From: CAVRXQ01 sp963849105
GTDB lineage: Bacteria > Actinomycetota > Acidimicrobiia > Acidimicrobiales > Bog-793
Reading direction: 5' to 3'
Assembly (NCBI GenBank): GCA_963849105.1
Contig: CAWKGD010000006.1
Span: 1-64,000 of the forward strand
DNA length: 64,000 nucleotides
In this document: positions 35,465-44,728 of the stretch, piece by piece
How the letters are laid out: each line of letters opens with the position of its first letter
How positions within the stretch are numbered: the first letter of the stretch is position 1
Notes under the pieces: generated by a model
Told to the model about the DNA's origin: nothing
Databases searched by the model: none
Seen by the model: only the letters and a program-made list of their open reading frames with translations
Program-made: the position numbers and the translations under genes

Positions 35465-37074
35465 TGGCGTCCCCCCGTCTCCGGCGCGAGCAGGTCCACA
35501 CTCGGGCGCACGGCCCCTTCAATGGGGCCGCCCACACCATATTTTCCAAGACGCCTTTCCCACGCGACTCGTTCTGCACCGTGCGGATCGACGACCACAG
35601 CCCGCTCGAGACCGAGGCGCATCACACGCCGTTCGCCCGATGTGTACGCCGGCCATGCGCCGACTCGCTCACCTGACGGGTTGCCATTAGCGGCGAAGCC
35701 GACCCACGCGGACTGCACGTCCTCAGCTAGCGCGTAAGCCTCTTCACCGGCGCCGGCAAACAGTCCGATGATCGGATCGTTGACCGTCCCGAAGACGAAA
35801 GGAAGGTCGATCCCGTGACACGCGCCGAGCGCGCCGCCAGCGAACGGTGATGGCCAATCGAACTCGTACAGGTACGTGCGCGAAGAACTCCTGCTGTGTG
35901 CCTCGGCTAGCCGCGTGATCGGGATGCGGAAGACCCAGTCGGTGATGATCGCGTCGAACAGGTCGCGATCGGTGACGTGATCGCCCTTCGCGTGACGCGC
36001 GTTCTCGTAAGTAGCGATGAGCTCGTCGGCAAACGAATCTTCGACCCCGCCGCCGCGCAGGTAGCGTCCGACGTACGCCTCGAGGTCCGCCCGCGAGAAC
36101 TCTCGCCCGGCGAGGGCGGCAAATGAGAACAGCTTGAACTCGTCGCGGTTCCATCCGGCGAGCAGATCGATACCCGCAGAAGCTCCGTTCGAGATCGCGT
36201 CCTCCGGCGCAATCGCCAGCACTCCACCGTCGACGACCGGGGGGAAAGGGACTCCGATGCCAGCATCGATCGCGAGGTTCACCTCCCCCTGCGCGGCGAT
36301 GAGGTCTTCGGTCGGGACCGCGCAGAGCCGCTCGCGGCTCGGTACCGGGAACCCGAGCAACGCGAAGAGCCGCTCGGCGACGTCGATGGCCGCGCGCGCG
36401 GGCACCGCGAGCGCGGGACCGCTCTCAGCGATCGCGCGATGGAAGAGACCGCGGGCCCCAGGGACGGTCATGAGGTCGCAGATCGACATCGCGCCCGCCG
36501 ATTCGCCGAACGCGGTCACGGAGTGCGGATCGCCGCCGAACGCCGCGATGTTCTCTTGAACCCATCCGAACGCGGCGATCTGGTCCAGCAATCCCCAGTT
36601 GCCGAATCCCGGCTCGCCGGGCGCCGCGAGGATCGGGTGGGCGAGGAAACCGAGCGCGCCGAGGCGGTAGTTGAACGTCACGACGACAACGCCGCGACGG
36701 ACGAGCGCATGGGGGCGGTACAAACGGCTCGACGCGGCGCCGTTGCAGAACGCTCCCCCATGGACAAAGACCATCACCGGCGCCGGAAGGGCAACGCCCG
36801 TCGGCGCGAAGACGTTGAGGACGAGGCAGTCCTCGCCCTGCTCGAGGGGATCGCCGGGGACATAGGCGCCGAGCGCGGCCGCCACCTGGGGGGCGATCGG
36901 TCCGAACTCGGTGGCGTCGCGCACGCCGGACCAGGACTCTCGCGGTACCGGGCGGCGGAACCGCAGGTCGCCAGCGGGCGCCGCGGCGTACGGGATGCCG
37001 AGGAACTGAAGGACGCCGTCGTCCTCCCGCCCTCGTACCGGGCCCGACGTCGTGACGACCGTCTGCTTCTCCAC
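35455..37074 (-). CDS. Type B carboxylesterase
   Basis: This 539-residue alpha/beta hydrolase is of the carboxylesterase/para-nitrobenzyl esterase family. It has FLGIPYAAAPAGDLRFRRP at the N-terminus, EDCLVLNVFAP, the oxyanion loop VFVHGGAFCNGA, the nucleophile in GESAGAMS near residue 190, and the His in CHGIDLPFVFG. There is no signal peptide, so it is cytoplasmic. The catalytic acid is probably the Glu/Asp of WNRDEFKLF. Its stop TAG is made by bases 8-10 of the downstream tRNA gene. GTG/ATG near 37074 gives the usual MEKQTVVTTSGPVRG start. Confidence 0.88.
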   Translation of the reverse strand: MEKQTVVTTSGPVRGREDDGVLQFLGIPYAAAPAGDLRFRRPVPRESWSGVRDATEFGPIAPQVAAALGAYVPGDPLEQGEDCLVLNVFAPTGVALPAPVMVFVHGGAFCNGAASSRLYRPHALVRRGVVVVTFNYRLGALGFLAHPILAAPGEPGFGNWGLLDQIAAFGWVQENIAAFGGDPHSVTAFGESAGAMSICDLMTVPGARGLFHRAIAESGPALAVPARAAIDVAERLFALLGFPVPSRERLCAVPTEDLIAAQGEVNLAIDAGIGVPFPPVVDGGVLAIAPEDAISNGASAGIDLLAGWNRDEFKLFSFAALAGREFSRADLEAYVGRYLRGGGVEDSFADELIATYENARHAKGDHVTDRDLFDAIITDWVFRIPITRLAEAHSRSSSRTYLYEFDWPSPFAGGALGACHGIDLPFVFGTVNDPIIGLFAGAGEEAYALAEDVQSAWVGFAANGNPSGERVGAWPAYTSGERRVMRLGLERAVVVDPHGAERVAWERRLGKYGVGGPIEGAVRPSVDLLAPETGGRQGT

Positions 37075-37207
37075 AGCGCCTCCGACGTCCCCCCGGCAGA
37101 ACGTTGGTGGACGCTAGCAATCACCCCCACACGGCTCACCAGGAGGTTCGTTGTGCTGGCTTTACACTTGGGCTCAATGTGGTCAAAGTGAATAAGTGGT
37201 TCTTGTG

Positions 37208-38431
37208 ATGCCCAGGTGCTTTTCGGTGCTACTGGTCGGCATGAGCGTGCTCCTTGGCGTCGCGAGCGAGTCGGGGGCGGCTGGGAGTCCGACCGCGCCG
37301 ACGAACGCCCAGATCCGCGCCGCAAAGCAACGCGCCGCGAACCTCTCACGGTTCATCTCTAACGAGATCGAACAGGAACAGATTGCTGGCGAACACTACG
37401 ACCAGGCCCGCGTCGTCGAGACCCAAGCGAAGGCGCGATTCGTCGTGATCCGCATCCACGTGCAACGCGAGAAGGTCGCCGTCGCGCAAGAGAAACAACG
37501 CGTGCTGTCGGCGGCGGACGAGGAGTACGTCTTCGGCGCCTCGGCCGCCGCACAGTTCGGCGCCGCGATCACCTCCTCTGTTCCGAACGAAGGCGCCCTC
37601 ACGACCTACGCCGGTATTGCGACCCGCAACCTCCACGACGCGGTCGTGAAGCTCAGCGCCGCAGAGACAAAGCTCGAGACCGACCAAGCGAACGCCCGCC
37701 AGCAAATCTCGATCGCCAACGCCGCGCAATCACAAGCCGCCAGCGCGCAAGCGACCGCAGCGGCCGACGCAGCAAATGCACGATCGACGCTCAGGGCGGT
37801 GAAGGGCCGCATCGCCCGCCTCGTCGCCGAGCAGGAGGCTGCGGCCGCCCTCGCCGCCGCAGAAGCCGCCGCGGCGGCACGCTCCGCCGCCGCACGCAAC
37901 GCCAGCGCGCTCGCTGCCTCCAACGATGCGGCGGTCGCTGGTCTGTTCGGCAATTTCGACCCGGCGGCAGCAGCGGCCGCCGAGGCGGCGCAAGCACAGG
38001 CAGCCGTCGCAAGCGAAGCCGGCCACGTGCCACTCGAACCCGCCGGTTCGACGCCGCAGGGCGACCTCGCCGTCGCGACCGCGGAGAAGTTCGTCGGGAT
38101 CCCGTACGTGTGGGGCGGCGCCGGGCCGCTCGGATTCGATTGCTCGGGCTTGACGATGGTCGCCTGGTCGGCGGCGGGGGTGAGCCTCACCCACAGCGCC
38201 TGGTACCAGTACCGGGAATCGCAGCCGGTGCCGCTCTCACAGATCGAGCCCGGGGATCTGCTCTTCTATTCGTTCCCGAACGACGGCCCCGATCCCGTGA
38301 CCCACGTCGCGATGTACGTCGGGTCGGGAAAGTACGGGTCCGAGACGATCATTCAGGCGCCCGAGACCGGCGAAGCCGTCTCGTATTCGCCGATGTACTA
38401 CTACGGCTTCGTCGGAGCGGGCAGGCCGTAA
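37208..38431 (+). CDS. NlpC/P60 peptidoglycan endopeptidase (RipA-like)
   Basis: This secreted protein of about 407 residues has a signal peptide (SVLLVGMSVLLGVASESGAAG). A long Ala/Gln-rich coiled coil spans residues 30-240. A C-terminal NlpC/P60 domain of about 120 residues has the catalytic Cys in FDCSGLT, preceded by PYVWGGAGPLG, and the His in THVAMYVG. It should cut peptide stems of peptidoglycan, as RipA does at septation. The coiled coil often acts as an autoinhibitory or partner-binding rod. ATG 37208 is preferred; GTG 37196 is possible. Confidence 0.88.
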   Translation: MPRCFSVLLVGMSVLLGVASESGAAGSPTAPTNAQIRAAKQRAANLSRFISNEIEQEQIAGEHYDQARVVETQAKARFVVIRIHVQREKVAVAQEKQRVLSAADEEYVFGASAAAQFGAAITSSVPNEGALTTYAGIATRNLHDAVVKLSAAETKLETDQANARQQISIANAAQSQAASAQATAAADAANARSTLRAVKGRIARLVAEQEAAAALAAAEAAAAARSAAARNASALAASNDAAVAGLFGNFDPAAAAAAEAAQAQAAVASEAGHVPLEPAGSTPQGDLAVATAEKFVGIPYVWGGAGPLGFDCSGLTMVAWSAAGVSLTHSAWYQYRESQPVPLSQIEPGDLLFYSFPNDGPDPVTHVAMYVGSGKYGSETIIQAPETGEAVSYSPMYYYGFVGAGRP

Positions 38432-38449
38432 ATCGAGGGCGACCTCAAC

Positions 38450-39064
38450 TCAGTCGATCCACTCGGTGAGATAGCGGGCGCGTCGTTGGCGCCACTCTTC
38501 GGCCGTGATGGCGTAGCACATGTGGTCTTCCCAGACGCCGTCGATCTCGAGGTACCCCTTCGCGATTCCTTCCTCTCGCAGTCCGAGCTTTTCGACAACG
38601 CGTCGGCTCTTGATGTTGCGGGGGATGATCGAGACCTGCACGCGATGCAAGCCGAGCTCTTCGAACGCGAGGCCGAGCACCAGAACGCACGACTCGGGCA
38701 TGTAGCCGTGACCCGCCTGCTTTTGGTCGATCCAGTAGCCGAGGGTCGCCGACTGTGAGGCTCCCCTGGAGATCCCCGAGAGGTTGATCTCGCCGGCGAA
38801 CTCGCCGTCAACAAAGATGCCGAAGCCGTACGCCGTGCCGAGCTGCCGGTCGCGCTCGCGCATCGCACAACGGGCGGTGAAGGTGGCGCGGTCCTCCGGT
38901 GGAAACGACGTGCCCGCCGGTCGCGGCTCCCAATGGATCAACCACTCCCGCGAGCGCGTCCGCACCGCGTGCCATTCCCGGTAGTCGTCTGTCCGGAGCG
39001 GCCGCAAAACGAGACGGCGCCCGACGAGTTCTGGCCCAATCTCCGCGACGCTCAGTTCCGCCAC
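38450..39064 (-). CDS. GNAT N-acetyltransferase, RimJ/RimL type
   Basis: This 204-residue GNAT protein has RLVLRPLRTDDYREWHAVR at the start, a beta-strand GEFAGEINLSGI, the acetyl-CoA loop around WIDQKQAGHGYMPES, and HRVQVSIIPRNIKSRRVVEKLGLREEG. These are typical of RimJ-like enzymes that acetylate protein N-termini or small amines. GTG 39064. It stands between the NlpC gene (convergent) and the glycosyltransferase group (divergent). Confidence 0.83.
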   Translation of the reverse strand: MAELSVAEIGPELVGRRLVLRPLRTDDYREWHAVRTRSREWLIHWEPRPAGTSFPPEDRATFTARCAMRERDRQLGTAYGFGIFVDGEFAGEINLSGISRGASQSATLGYWIDQKQAGHGYMPESCVLVLGLAFEELGLHRVQVSIIPRNIKSRRVVEKLGLREEGIAKGYLEIDGVWEDHMCYAITAEEWRQRRARYLTEWID

Positions 39065-39196
39065 GACTCCGACGCCCTCATCGATCGCCTGCGTACCAGG
39101 TCACAGGGCTCTCCTCACCTGTCCATGCTCGCAGATCGCCGCGTACACTTCCTGCGGCCCGCTCGTGCCGACACGTGACGGGCGGCTCTCGAGGTC

Positions 39197-41098
39197 ATGA
39201 CGGAAGATCGCACACATTCAAATCCGCAAGAGCGCGCCCGTATCGCCTCGGCGGTCGAGTGGGCCGAACTCGAGCTTTCGCGGATCCCGTCGTCCGACGC
39301 CGCGTCTGGCACCGAGGCGTCGAACCCGATCGGCAACGGCCTCAACAACGGTCGCTATCCGCTAGACGCCGCCGAGGACACGCTCGCCTATCACCACTGG
39401 CTTCGCCGGCGCGGCGAACCGATCTTGCTACCGCCGCCGCGCCGTACCCCCCGTACGCGCCGGCCGCGCTTTCGCATCCCGCTCGTCTCGGCGATCACCT
39501 ACGCGCCCGAGGGGTCCGACGCCTCGCTGGCGCTGAGTGCCGGGTCGGTCTTCGACCAGACGATGCCGAATTGGGAGCTGATCGTCGCCGATCACGGGCG
39601 CGACGTCGTGCGGGCGGCCGTGCTCACCTCGCTGATTCAAACGGACCGGCGCGTGCGCAACGTCAGCGCGGGAGATACGCGCGAGGCGGCGCTCAACGAG
39701 GCAATCGGGATCGCCGAAGGCGAGTTCGTCGTGCTGCTCGGCGTGCGGGACGCGCTCGCGTCCGACTGCCTCGCCGTGCTCGAGGAAGAGCTCATCGCCG
39801 GTGACGACGTCGACGTCGTCTACGCGGACGAGGACCGCATCGACCAAGAGGGCGAGCGATCCTCGCCGATCCTCAAGCCAGACTGGTCACCAGATCTGTT
39901 ATTGAGCACCGACTACCTCGGCCGCTCGGTCGCCTACCGCCGCGCGCTCGTCCAGGAACTCGGTGGCTTCCGGCCCGGTTTCGGAATCGCCGCGGAGCAC
40001 GACCTCGCATTGCGCGTCACCGAGCACGCGCGCCGCATCGTGCACGTCGCGAAGATCGCATACCACCGCCGCAGCGACGGAAGCCCTCACCGCTTCTCCG
40101 CCGAGCCGGGTTCCGCGCGGGCCGTCGCCGACGCGCTGAAACGCCGCGGCGAACCTTCGGCGATCATCGAGGAGGGCCCGGTGCGCGGTTTTCGAAACGT
40201 CCGCCACCCGGTCACGAAATCTCCACTCGTCAGCATCGTGATCCCGTTTCGCGACGAGCCGGGCTTGCTCGCCACGTGCTGTACCTCGATCCGCGCCAAC
40301 CCCGGATACGGCCGATTCGAGCTGATCCTCGTCGACAACGACAGCGAACTTCCCGAGACCTTCGCCCTCATCGACCGGCTCTTGGAACAGCCCGCCGTCC
40401 GGCTCATCCGTGCGCCCGGGCCATTCAACTGGTCGGCGATCAACAACCAGGCGGTGCGCGAGTGCGCCGGCGAGATGCTGCTCTTTTTGAACAACGACAT
40501 CGAGGCGAGGAAGCCCCGCTGGCTCGACGCGCTCGTCGGCCACGCCACCCGCCCCGAAGTCGGCGCCGTCGGGGCGCGGCTTTTGTACCCCGACGGTTCG
40601 ATCCAACACGCCGGAGTCGTCGTCGGCCTTGGCGGGCTCGCGGCGCATGTGATGCGCGGCCTTCCCGAAGACAAGCCCGGATACCTCGGCATGGCGGTCA
40701 CGACGCGCAACGCGACCGCGGTGACCGGAGCCTGCATGATGACGCCGCGAGAGCGCTTCGAATCACTGGGTGGCTTCGACGAGACGCTGCCGGCGAGCTT
40801 TAACGACGTGCACTACTGCTTGAGCCTGCGCGCCGAGGGCTACCTCGTCGTGTACACACCGCTTTGCGAGCTCGTCCACCATGAATCACGCACGCGCGGC
40901 CATGTCGAAGAGGCGATCGCCGTGCGGATGATCCTCGACCGCTGGGGCGAGGTGATAGCGACAGGCGATCCGTACCACAACGCGCTGTTGAGCAAATGGA
41001 GGGATTGGTGCCCGATTTCAAACGCACAGGAGGACGCGAGGTGGGAGACGTACCTCACGACAACGGTGTTGACTCCGCCCAAATCGTCGACCGCATAA
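39197..41098 (+). CDS. Two-domain family 2 glycosyltransferase
   Basis: This 633-residue protein appears to contain two GT-A folds. The first (residues 95-300) is degenerate, with VYADEDRID and a PDWSPDLLLSTDYLG segment. The second (about 335-600) is clear: SIVIPFRDEP, LILVDNDSE, FNWSAINNQAV, MLLFLNNDIE and TGACMMTPRERFESLGGFDE. Such proteins extend rhamnan-type or O-antigen-like surface polysaccharides from nucleotide sugars at the membrane. ATG 39197. Its 3' end overlaps the next gene by 58 bases. Confidence 0.83.
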   Translation: MTEDRTHSNPQERARIASAVEWAELELSRIPSSDAASGTEASNPIGNGLNNGRYPLDAAEDTLAYHHWLRRRGEPILLPPPRRTPRTRRPRFRIPLVSAITYAPEGSDASLALSAGSVFDQTMPNWELIVADHGRDVVRAAVLTSLIQTDRRVRNVSAGDTREAALNEAIGIAEGEFVVLLGVRDALASDCLAVLEEELIAGDDVDVVYADEDRIDQEGERSSPILKPDWSPDLLLSTDYLGRSVAYRRALVQELGGFRPGFGIAAEHDLALRVTEHARRIVHVAKIAYHRRSDGSPHRFSAEPGSARAVADALKRRGEPSAIIEEGPVRGFRNVRHPVTKSPLVSIVIPFRDEPGLLATCCTSIRANPGYGRFELILVDNDSELPETFALIDRLLEQPAVRLIRAPGPFNWSAINNQAVRECAGEMLLFLNNDIEARKPRWLDALVGHATRPEVGAVGARLLYPDGSIQHAGVVVGLGGLAAHVMRGLPEDKPGYLGMAVTTRNATAVTGACMMTPRERFESLGGFDETLPASFNDVHYCLSLRAEGYLVVYTPLCELVHHESRTRGHVEEAIAVRMILDRWGEVIATGDPYHNALLSKWRDWCPISNAQEDARWETYLTTTVLTPPKSSTA

Positions 41099-41517
41099 GG
41101 GCGGTCGTCGCCGAGGGGCGCGAGCGCTACCCGCGGACGTGGGTCCCGCAGGCGAGCGTGGAGAGCCTCCCCGGTCACCAGAACCGTGAGCCGGCGTTCC
41201 TCATCGAGAGCATCGACCACCTGCACGCGCACTGGGACATGTCCGACGCGCTCAACTTCCGCGGTCGTGGTTGGGGTCCGAAGACGCTCATTCACCGAAT
41301 AATGTACAAGATCGTCAACGTCGCCTTGAGCGACTACCTCGGCAAGGAGCACGCGTACCGCGCCACGCTCGCGCAGTCGATCGACTACATCGCCCGGCGG
41401 TTGGACGACGTGTCGTTTCGCGACGAGCGCGACCTGCTCGAAGCCGTCCGCGCCGACTTATTGGACCTCGCCCGTCACTTAGAAGATCGCATCGATGAGC
41501 GCCAAGAGCACGCCTGA
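41041..41517 (+). CDS. Conserved hypothetical protein in a polysaccharide gene group
   Basis: This is about 158 residues, starting at GTG 41041 behind a perfect AGGAGG at 41029-41034. An upstream ATG at 40996 and a GTG at 41008 are less likely. It is soluble and mostly helical, with conserved-looking YPRTWVPQASVESLPGHQNR and ESIDHLHAHWDM. It sits between two glycosyltransferase genes, overlapping both (58 and 23 bases), so translation is coupled. A similar arrangement occurs for small partner proteins of surface-glycan enzymes. No function is assigned. Confidence 0.65.
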   Translation: MGDVPHDNGVDSAQIVDRIRAVVAEGRERYPRTWVPQASVESLPGHQNREPAFLIESIDHLHAHWDMSDALNFRGRGWGPKTLIHRIMYKIVNVALSDYLGKEHAYRATLAQSIDYIARRLDDVSFRDERDLLEAVRADLLDLARHLEDRIDERQEHA

Positions 41518-42718
41518 TCGAGAGACGGTCACCGGCATCGCGCAACGGCCGCGGCGACGCCGACCGGCCGTCGCGATCGTCACGCCGTACTGGGGCGAAC
41601 GGCCGATCGAAGTCGTCGGCGTCACCCGTCTGCTCGCCGGCGCCCTTGCCCGCCACGCCGACGTCACCGTGATCCATCTCACCGACGAAGTCTTCGGCCG
41701 CCACGCCGACAGCGTCTTTGACGTGCGGCCCGTCACGCTGTTGGGCGCGCAGCCGACTCGCGCCGCGCTGTTGCGTTCCGCGATCGGTGGGAACCATCCG
41801 ACCACCGAGGTGTCGGGCGCGGCGCTCACGTTGTTGCATGAGTACGACGGGGAGGCGCCGGGCGTCGCCGAGGTCCTCCGTGAGATCGCGCCGAAGGCGG
41901 TGATGCTCGTCGGTTCCTATCAACCGTGGGACCTTGATGCGCTCGGACGACGGGGCGGTCCGGGACGGCCACGGGTCGTCGCCATCCCGTTCTGTTCGGA
42001 CGGGGATCTGGTGCCCGGAGATCTCGCGCGCCTGATCGACGTCGCCGACGCGATCGGCACCATCCATCCCGACGAGCCGGACGCGATCACGCGCATCGAC
42101 CCATCGCGAGTGAGCGACGTGGTGCCGATCGAGCTCGCCTTTTCGTCGAACATCCACGCCCGTTCCGGACCTCTGGCGGGCCTCGGCCGCTTCGGCCGCT
42201 ACGTGCTTTTGGTGCGCGACTGGCCGCCCCGTACCCCGCGCGCGCCGCGACCGGTGACACGTGAGGTCCTGCGCGAGGTGCTCGGCAGGATCACCGTCGT
42301 CGAGGTCGACGGCGTGCGGTGGTGGGCTTCCAACAAAAGAGACGCACTGCCGCTGCAGGTCAACTACAACCGCGTGAACTTCTCCCGGCTCGTCGCGCAC
42401 GCCACATTGACCGTCGACGTCCGTCCGCAAGGACCCGTCGGCCGCCTGGCGATCGAGTCGATGCTGTACGGGGTGCCGGTGCTGGTCCCCGATGACACGG
42501 CGGCGAAAGCACACGTCGCCGCGGCAAACGGAGGTCTTTGGTACCGCGACGTCGGCGAGTTGTTCGACGGCGCACGCGTCATCGTCCACACGCCGCTCGG
42601 CCGCATTCTCGCCCGTCGCGCCCAGCGCTACGCGCTCGCGAAACACGGCGACATCGACACGTTCGTCGCCCGCACCGCCGAGCTCGTTTTGGGTACCCAG
42701 GTCGCCGCGCCGCGCTGA
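41495..42718 (+). CDS. GT-B type glycosyltransferase
   Basis: This 407-residue protein has a Rossmann start AVAIVTPYWGERPIEVVGVTRLL, a middle linker around LLVRDWPPRTPR, and a C-terminal half with TLTVDVRPQGPVGRLAIESMLYGVPVLVPDD. That segment corresponds to the E-x7-E donor-sugar loop of GT4-like enzymes, with E in AIESML. It probably adds a sugar to a surface glycan with its two upstream neighbours. ATG 41495 overlaps the previous gene by 23 bases. It is convergent with the DUF501-Ppx gene. Confidence 0.7.
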   Translation: MSAKSTPDRETVTGIAQRPRRRRPAVAIVTPYWGERPIEVVGVTRLLAGALARHADVTVIHLTDEVFGRHADSVFDVRPVTLLGAQPTRAALLRSAIGGNHPTTEVSGAALTLLHEYDGEAPGVAEVLREIAPKAVMLVGSYQPWDLDALGRRGGPGRPRVVAIPFCSDGDLVPGDLARLIDVADAIGTIHPDEPDAITRIDPSRVSDVVPIELAFSSNIHARSGPLAGLGRFGRYVLLVRDWPPRTPRAPRPVTREVLREVLGRITVVEVDGVRWWASNKRDALPLQVNYNRVNFSRLVAHATLTVDVRPQGPVGRLAIESMLYGVPVLVPDDTAAKAHVAAANGGLWYRDVGELFDGARVIVHTPLGRILARRAQRYALAKHGDIDTFVARTAELVLGTQVAAPR

Positions 42719-42747
42719 GGTCCGATCGAGCCCGTCCCGCCGGTGAA

Positions 42748-44637
42748 TCAGGGGACGGTCGAGGCGAGGAGTTCCTCGGCGATCCCGTCCAAGATGTCGT
42801 GTTCGGAATGGACGAGCTCGTCGAAACCGAGCGCCGCCATCACCTCGGCGAGCACCGCCGCGCCGCCGACGATGACGTCTGCCCGACCGGGCTCGATCGC
42901 CCCCCGGACCCGTCGCTGCGCGGCGGTCTCTGCGGCCAACGTGGCGAGCCAGCTTTCGACGGCGTCGCGCGAGAGCCGCGCGAGGTGCACCTTCTCGGGG
43001 TCGTAGCCGTCGAGACCGAGCGCCAGCGCCGCCAGCGTGGAAATCGTCCCCGCGACGCCGACCATGCGGCGCGGCTCCTTGAGCGCCGGGATCTTGTCGA
43101 GCGCGTCGTCGACGACGCCGCGCACGTAGGTGCGCGCCGATGCGAGCTCGGCGGCTTCGGGCGGGTCGTGGGCGAGAAATCGCTCCGTCACCCGCACGCA
43201 GCCGATGTCGAGCGAGACCACGGCGGTCGGCGCCGCGTCGGGATCGTCCCCACCGGCGACGAGTTCCGTCGATCCGCCGCCGAGGTCGACGACGAGGTCG
43301 GGCCCCCCCGAGGGGTCGAGCGCGCCGGTCGCGCCGCGGAACGCCAAGCGGCCCTCCTCGGCCCCGTCCAGCAGCTCCGGCCGGACGCCGAGGATCGCCT
43401 CCGCCGGGTCGAAGAACGCATCGGCGTTCGAGGCGTCGCGCGTCGCCGAGGTCGCCGCGGCGCGCACCCGCACGACGCCGAGGCGGTCCATCTCCTCCCG
43501 GTACCGCCGGAGCGCCGCGAACGTACGGCCGATCGCCTCGTCCGAAAGGGTGCCCGCCTTGTCGACCCCCTGACCGAGGCGGGTGATGATCATCTCGCGG
43601 CGCAGGATCTCGCGGGTCGGCGACAAGACGAGGAGCCGCGTCGAGTTCGTCCCGCAGTCGACCGCCGCCACCGGACCGGAAAGTTCGCCGGAAAGCTGCT
43701 GTGCCACCCAGCGCCCGACAGGATCGCCCCCGCCGGCGAGGTACCAGGCGAGGTGGGCGTGGAGGCATTTCACGCCCTGCGCCGTACCTCCGACGCCCCC
43801 GGAAGGTCGCGGGCCTTTGTGGCCGGAGGGAATCTCCGCGTCTCGGGCCTTCGCGTACCGCTCGTGCGCGGCGGCGACCTCTGCTGGCGGGATCGCCGCT
43901 TCGGCGCGGCGCACGCCGCCAGCGGACTCGAGCCGGCCGACGAGCGACCGGGCCTTGCGTCCGACGAGCCAGTAGCTGGTCGGCATCGGCGTGCCGTCAT
44001 CCAGGAACGGCGCGTTTTTGATCACGACCGGCTCACCGGAGGGGTCCCGCACGACGACTTCGAACCCGGAGGCGGGCGGGCGGCCGAGCGCCGCCGTGAT
44101 TAGGGCGCGGTCCTCCGTCGACCCCGTGGCGTCCTCCCCCTCCGCCCGCACGGGGGCGAGATCGCGACGTTCGGCGGATTCGCTGCGACCCGTCCACAAC
44201 CGCTCGACGCCACCTCGGAGCGGCAAGAGCGGCCACGCCACCGCCTCGATCCGGACGAGCCCGGACTCGTTGCCGCCGACGGTGCCGACGACGACCGGCC
44301 GCGGCGACGGCGCGAGCAGACGGGACCACGCCTTCGCGTCGGTCACGGTGTCTTCGTCGCTGAACGCGCTCGCCAGCGCGACGCCGACCGACGCCGACCG
44401 GATCCGATTGGCGACGTCCACGGCGACCTGCAGCGCGGTCGCGTCGTCGGAGGGCTCGGCACCGTCGAGTACGACGATCACGCCGGCCGGGGCGCGGTCG
44501 ACCGGGTGCCCCTCGGCGAGGACCAGGATGACCTCGAAGAACCCAGCTGCCTTCGCCGCCCCGGCGGCCCGCTCGATCGCCGCCCACGGCGTGCGCGCGC
44601 CCGATCGGGGCGCGATCAGCACCGCCACATCCGCCAT
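42748..44637 (-). CDS. Fusion of nucleotidyltransferase-like, DUF501 and Ppx/GppA domains
   Basis: This is 629 residues in three parts. Residues 1-170 look like a degenerate MobA-like Rossmann domain (VAVLIAPRSGAR, GFFEVILVLAEG) that lacks the GGxSxRMG signature. Residues 180-305 match DUF501 (ALGRPPASGFEVVVRD, PTSYWLVG, GVKCLHAHLAWYLAGG). Residues 310-629 are a Ppx/GppA phosphatase: VAAVDCGTNSTRLLVL, TSATRDASNADAF, DLVVDLGGGSTEL and GVAGTISTLAALAL. The last part should cleave polyphosphate or pppGpp. DUF501 and ppx are usually separate neighbours after eno-ftsB in actinobacteria; here they are one protein. Confidence 0.8.
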   Translation of the reverse strand: MADVAVLIAPRSGARTPWAAIERAAGAAKAAGFFEVILVLAEGHPVDRAPAGVIVVLDGAEPSDDATALQVAVDVANRIRSASVGVALASAFSDEDTVTDAKAWSRLLAPSPRPVVVGTVGGNESGLVRIEAVAWPLLPLRGGVERLWTGRSESAERRDLAPVRAEGEDATGSTEDRALITAALGRPPASGFEVVVRDPSGEPVVIKNAPFLDDGTPMPTSYWLVGRKARSLVGRLESAGGVRRAEAAIPPAEVAAAHERYAKARDAEIPSGHKGPRPSGGVGGTAQGVKCLHAHLAWYLAGGGDPVGRWVAQQLSGELSGPVAAVDCGTNSTRLLVLSPTREILRREMIITRLGQGVDKAGTLSDEAIGRTFAALRRYREEMDRLGVVRVRAAATSATRDASNADAFFDPAEAILGVRPELLDGAEEGRLAFRGATGALDPSGGPDLVVDLGGGSTELVAGGDDPDAAPTAVVSLDIGCVRVTERFLAHDPPEAAELASARTYVRGVVDDALDKIPALKEPRRMVGVAGTISTLAALALGLDGYDPEKVHLARLSRDAVESWLATLAAETAAQRRVRGAIEPGRADVIVGGAAVLAEVMAALGFDELVHSEHDILDGIAEELLASTVP

Positions 44638-44728
44638 TTGCGCAGGTTATCGGGGTCGCACTGCCGGCAGCGGTGGCGGTGCCAACTTTTCCTGGGTAGG
44701 GGATTCGTCCTGCAAGTAACGTCTTCGC

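Noticed and set aside
41315..43768. Very long minus-strand open frame across glycosyltransferase and ppx genes
   Set aside because: It is antisense or out of frame to well-supported genes and rich in Arg/Gly/Pro, the usual shadow in GC-rich DNA.
42538..44103. Long plus-strand open frame opposite the DUF501-Ppx gene
   Set aside because: It is Arg/His/Asp-rich, has no domain, and mirrors a clearly coding minus-strand gene.
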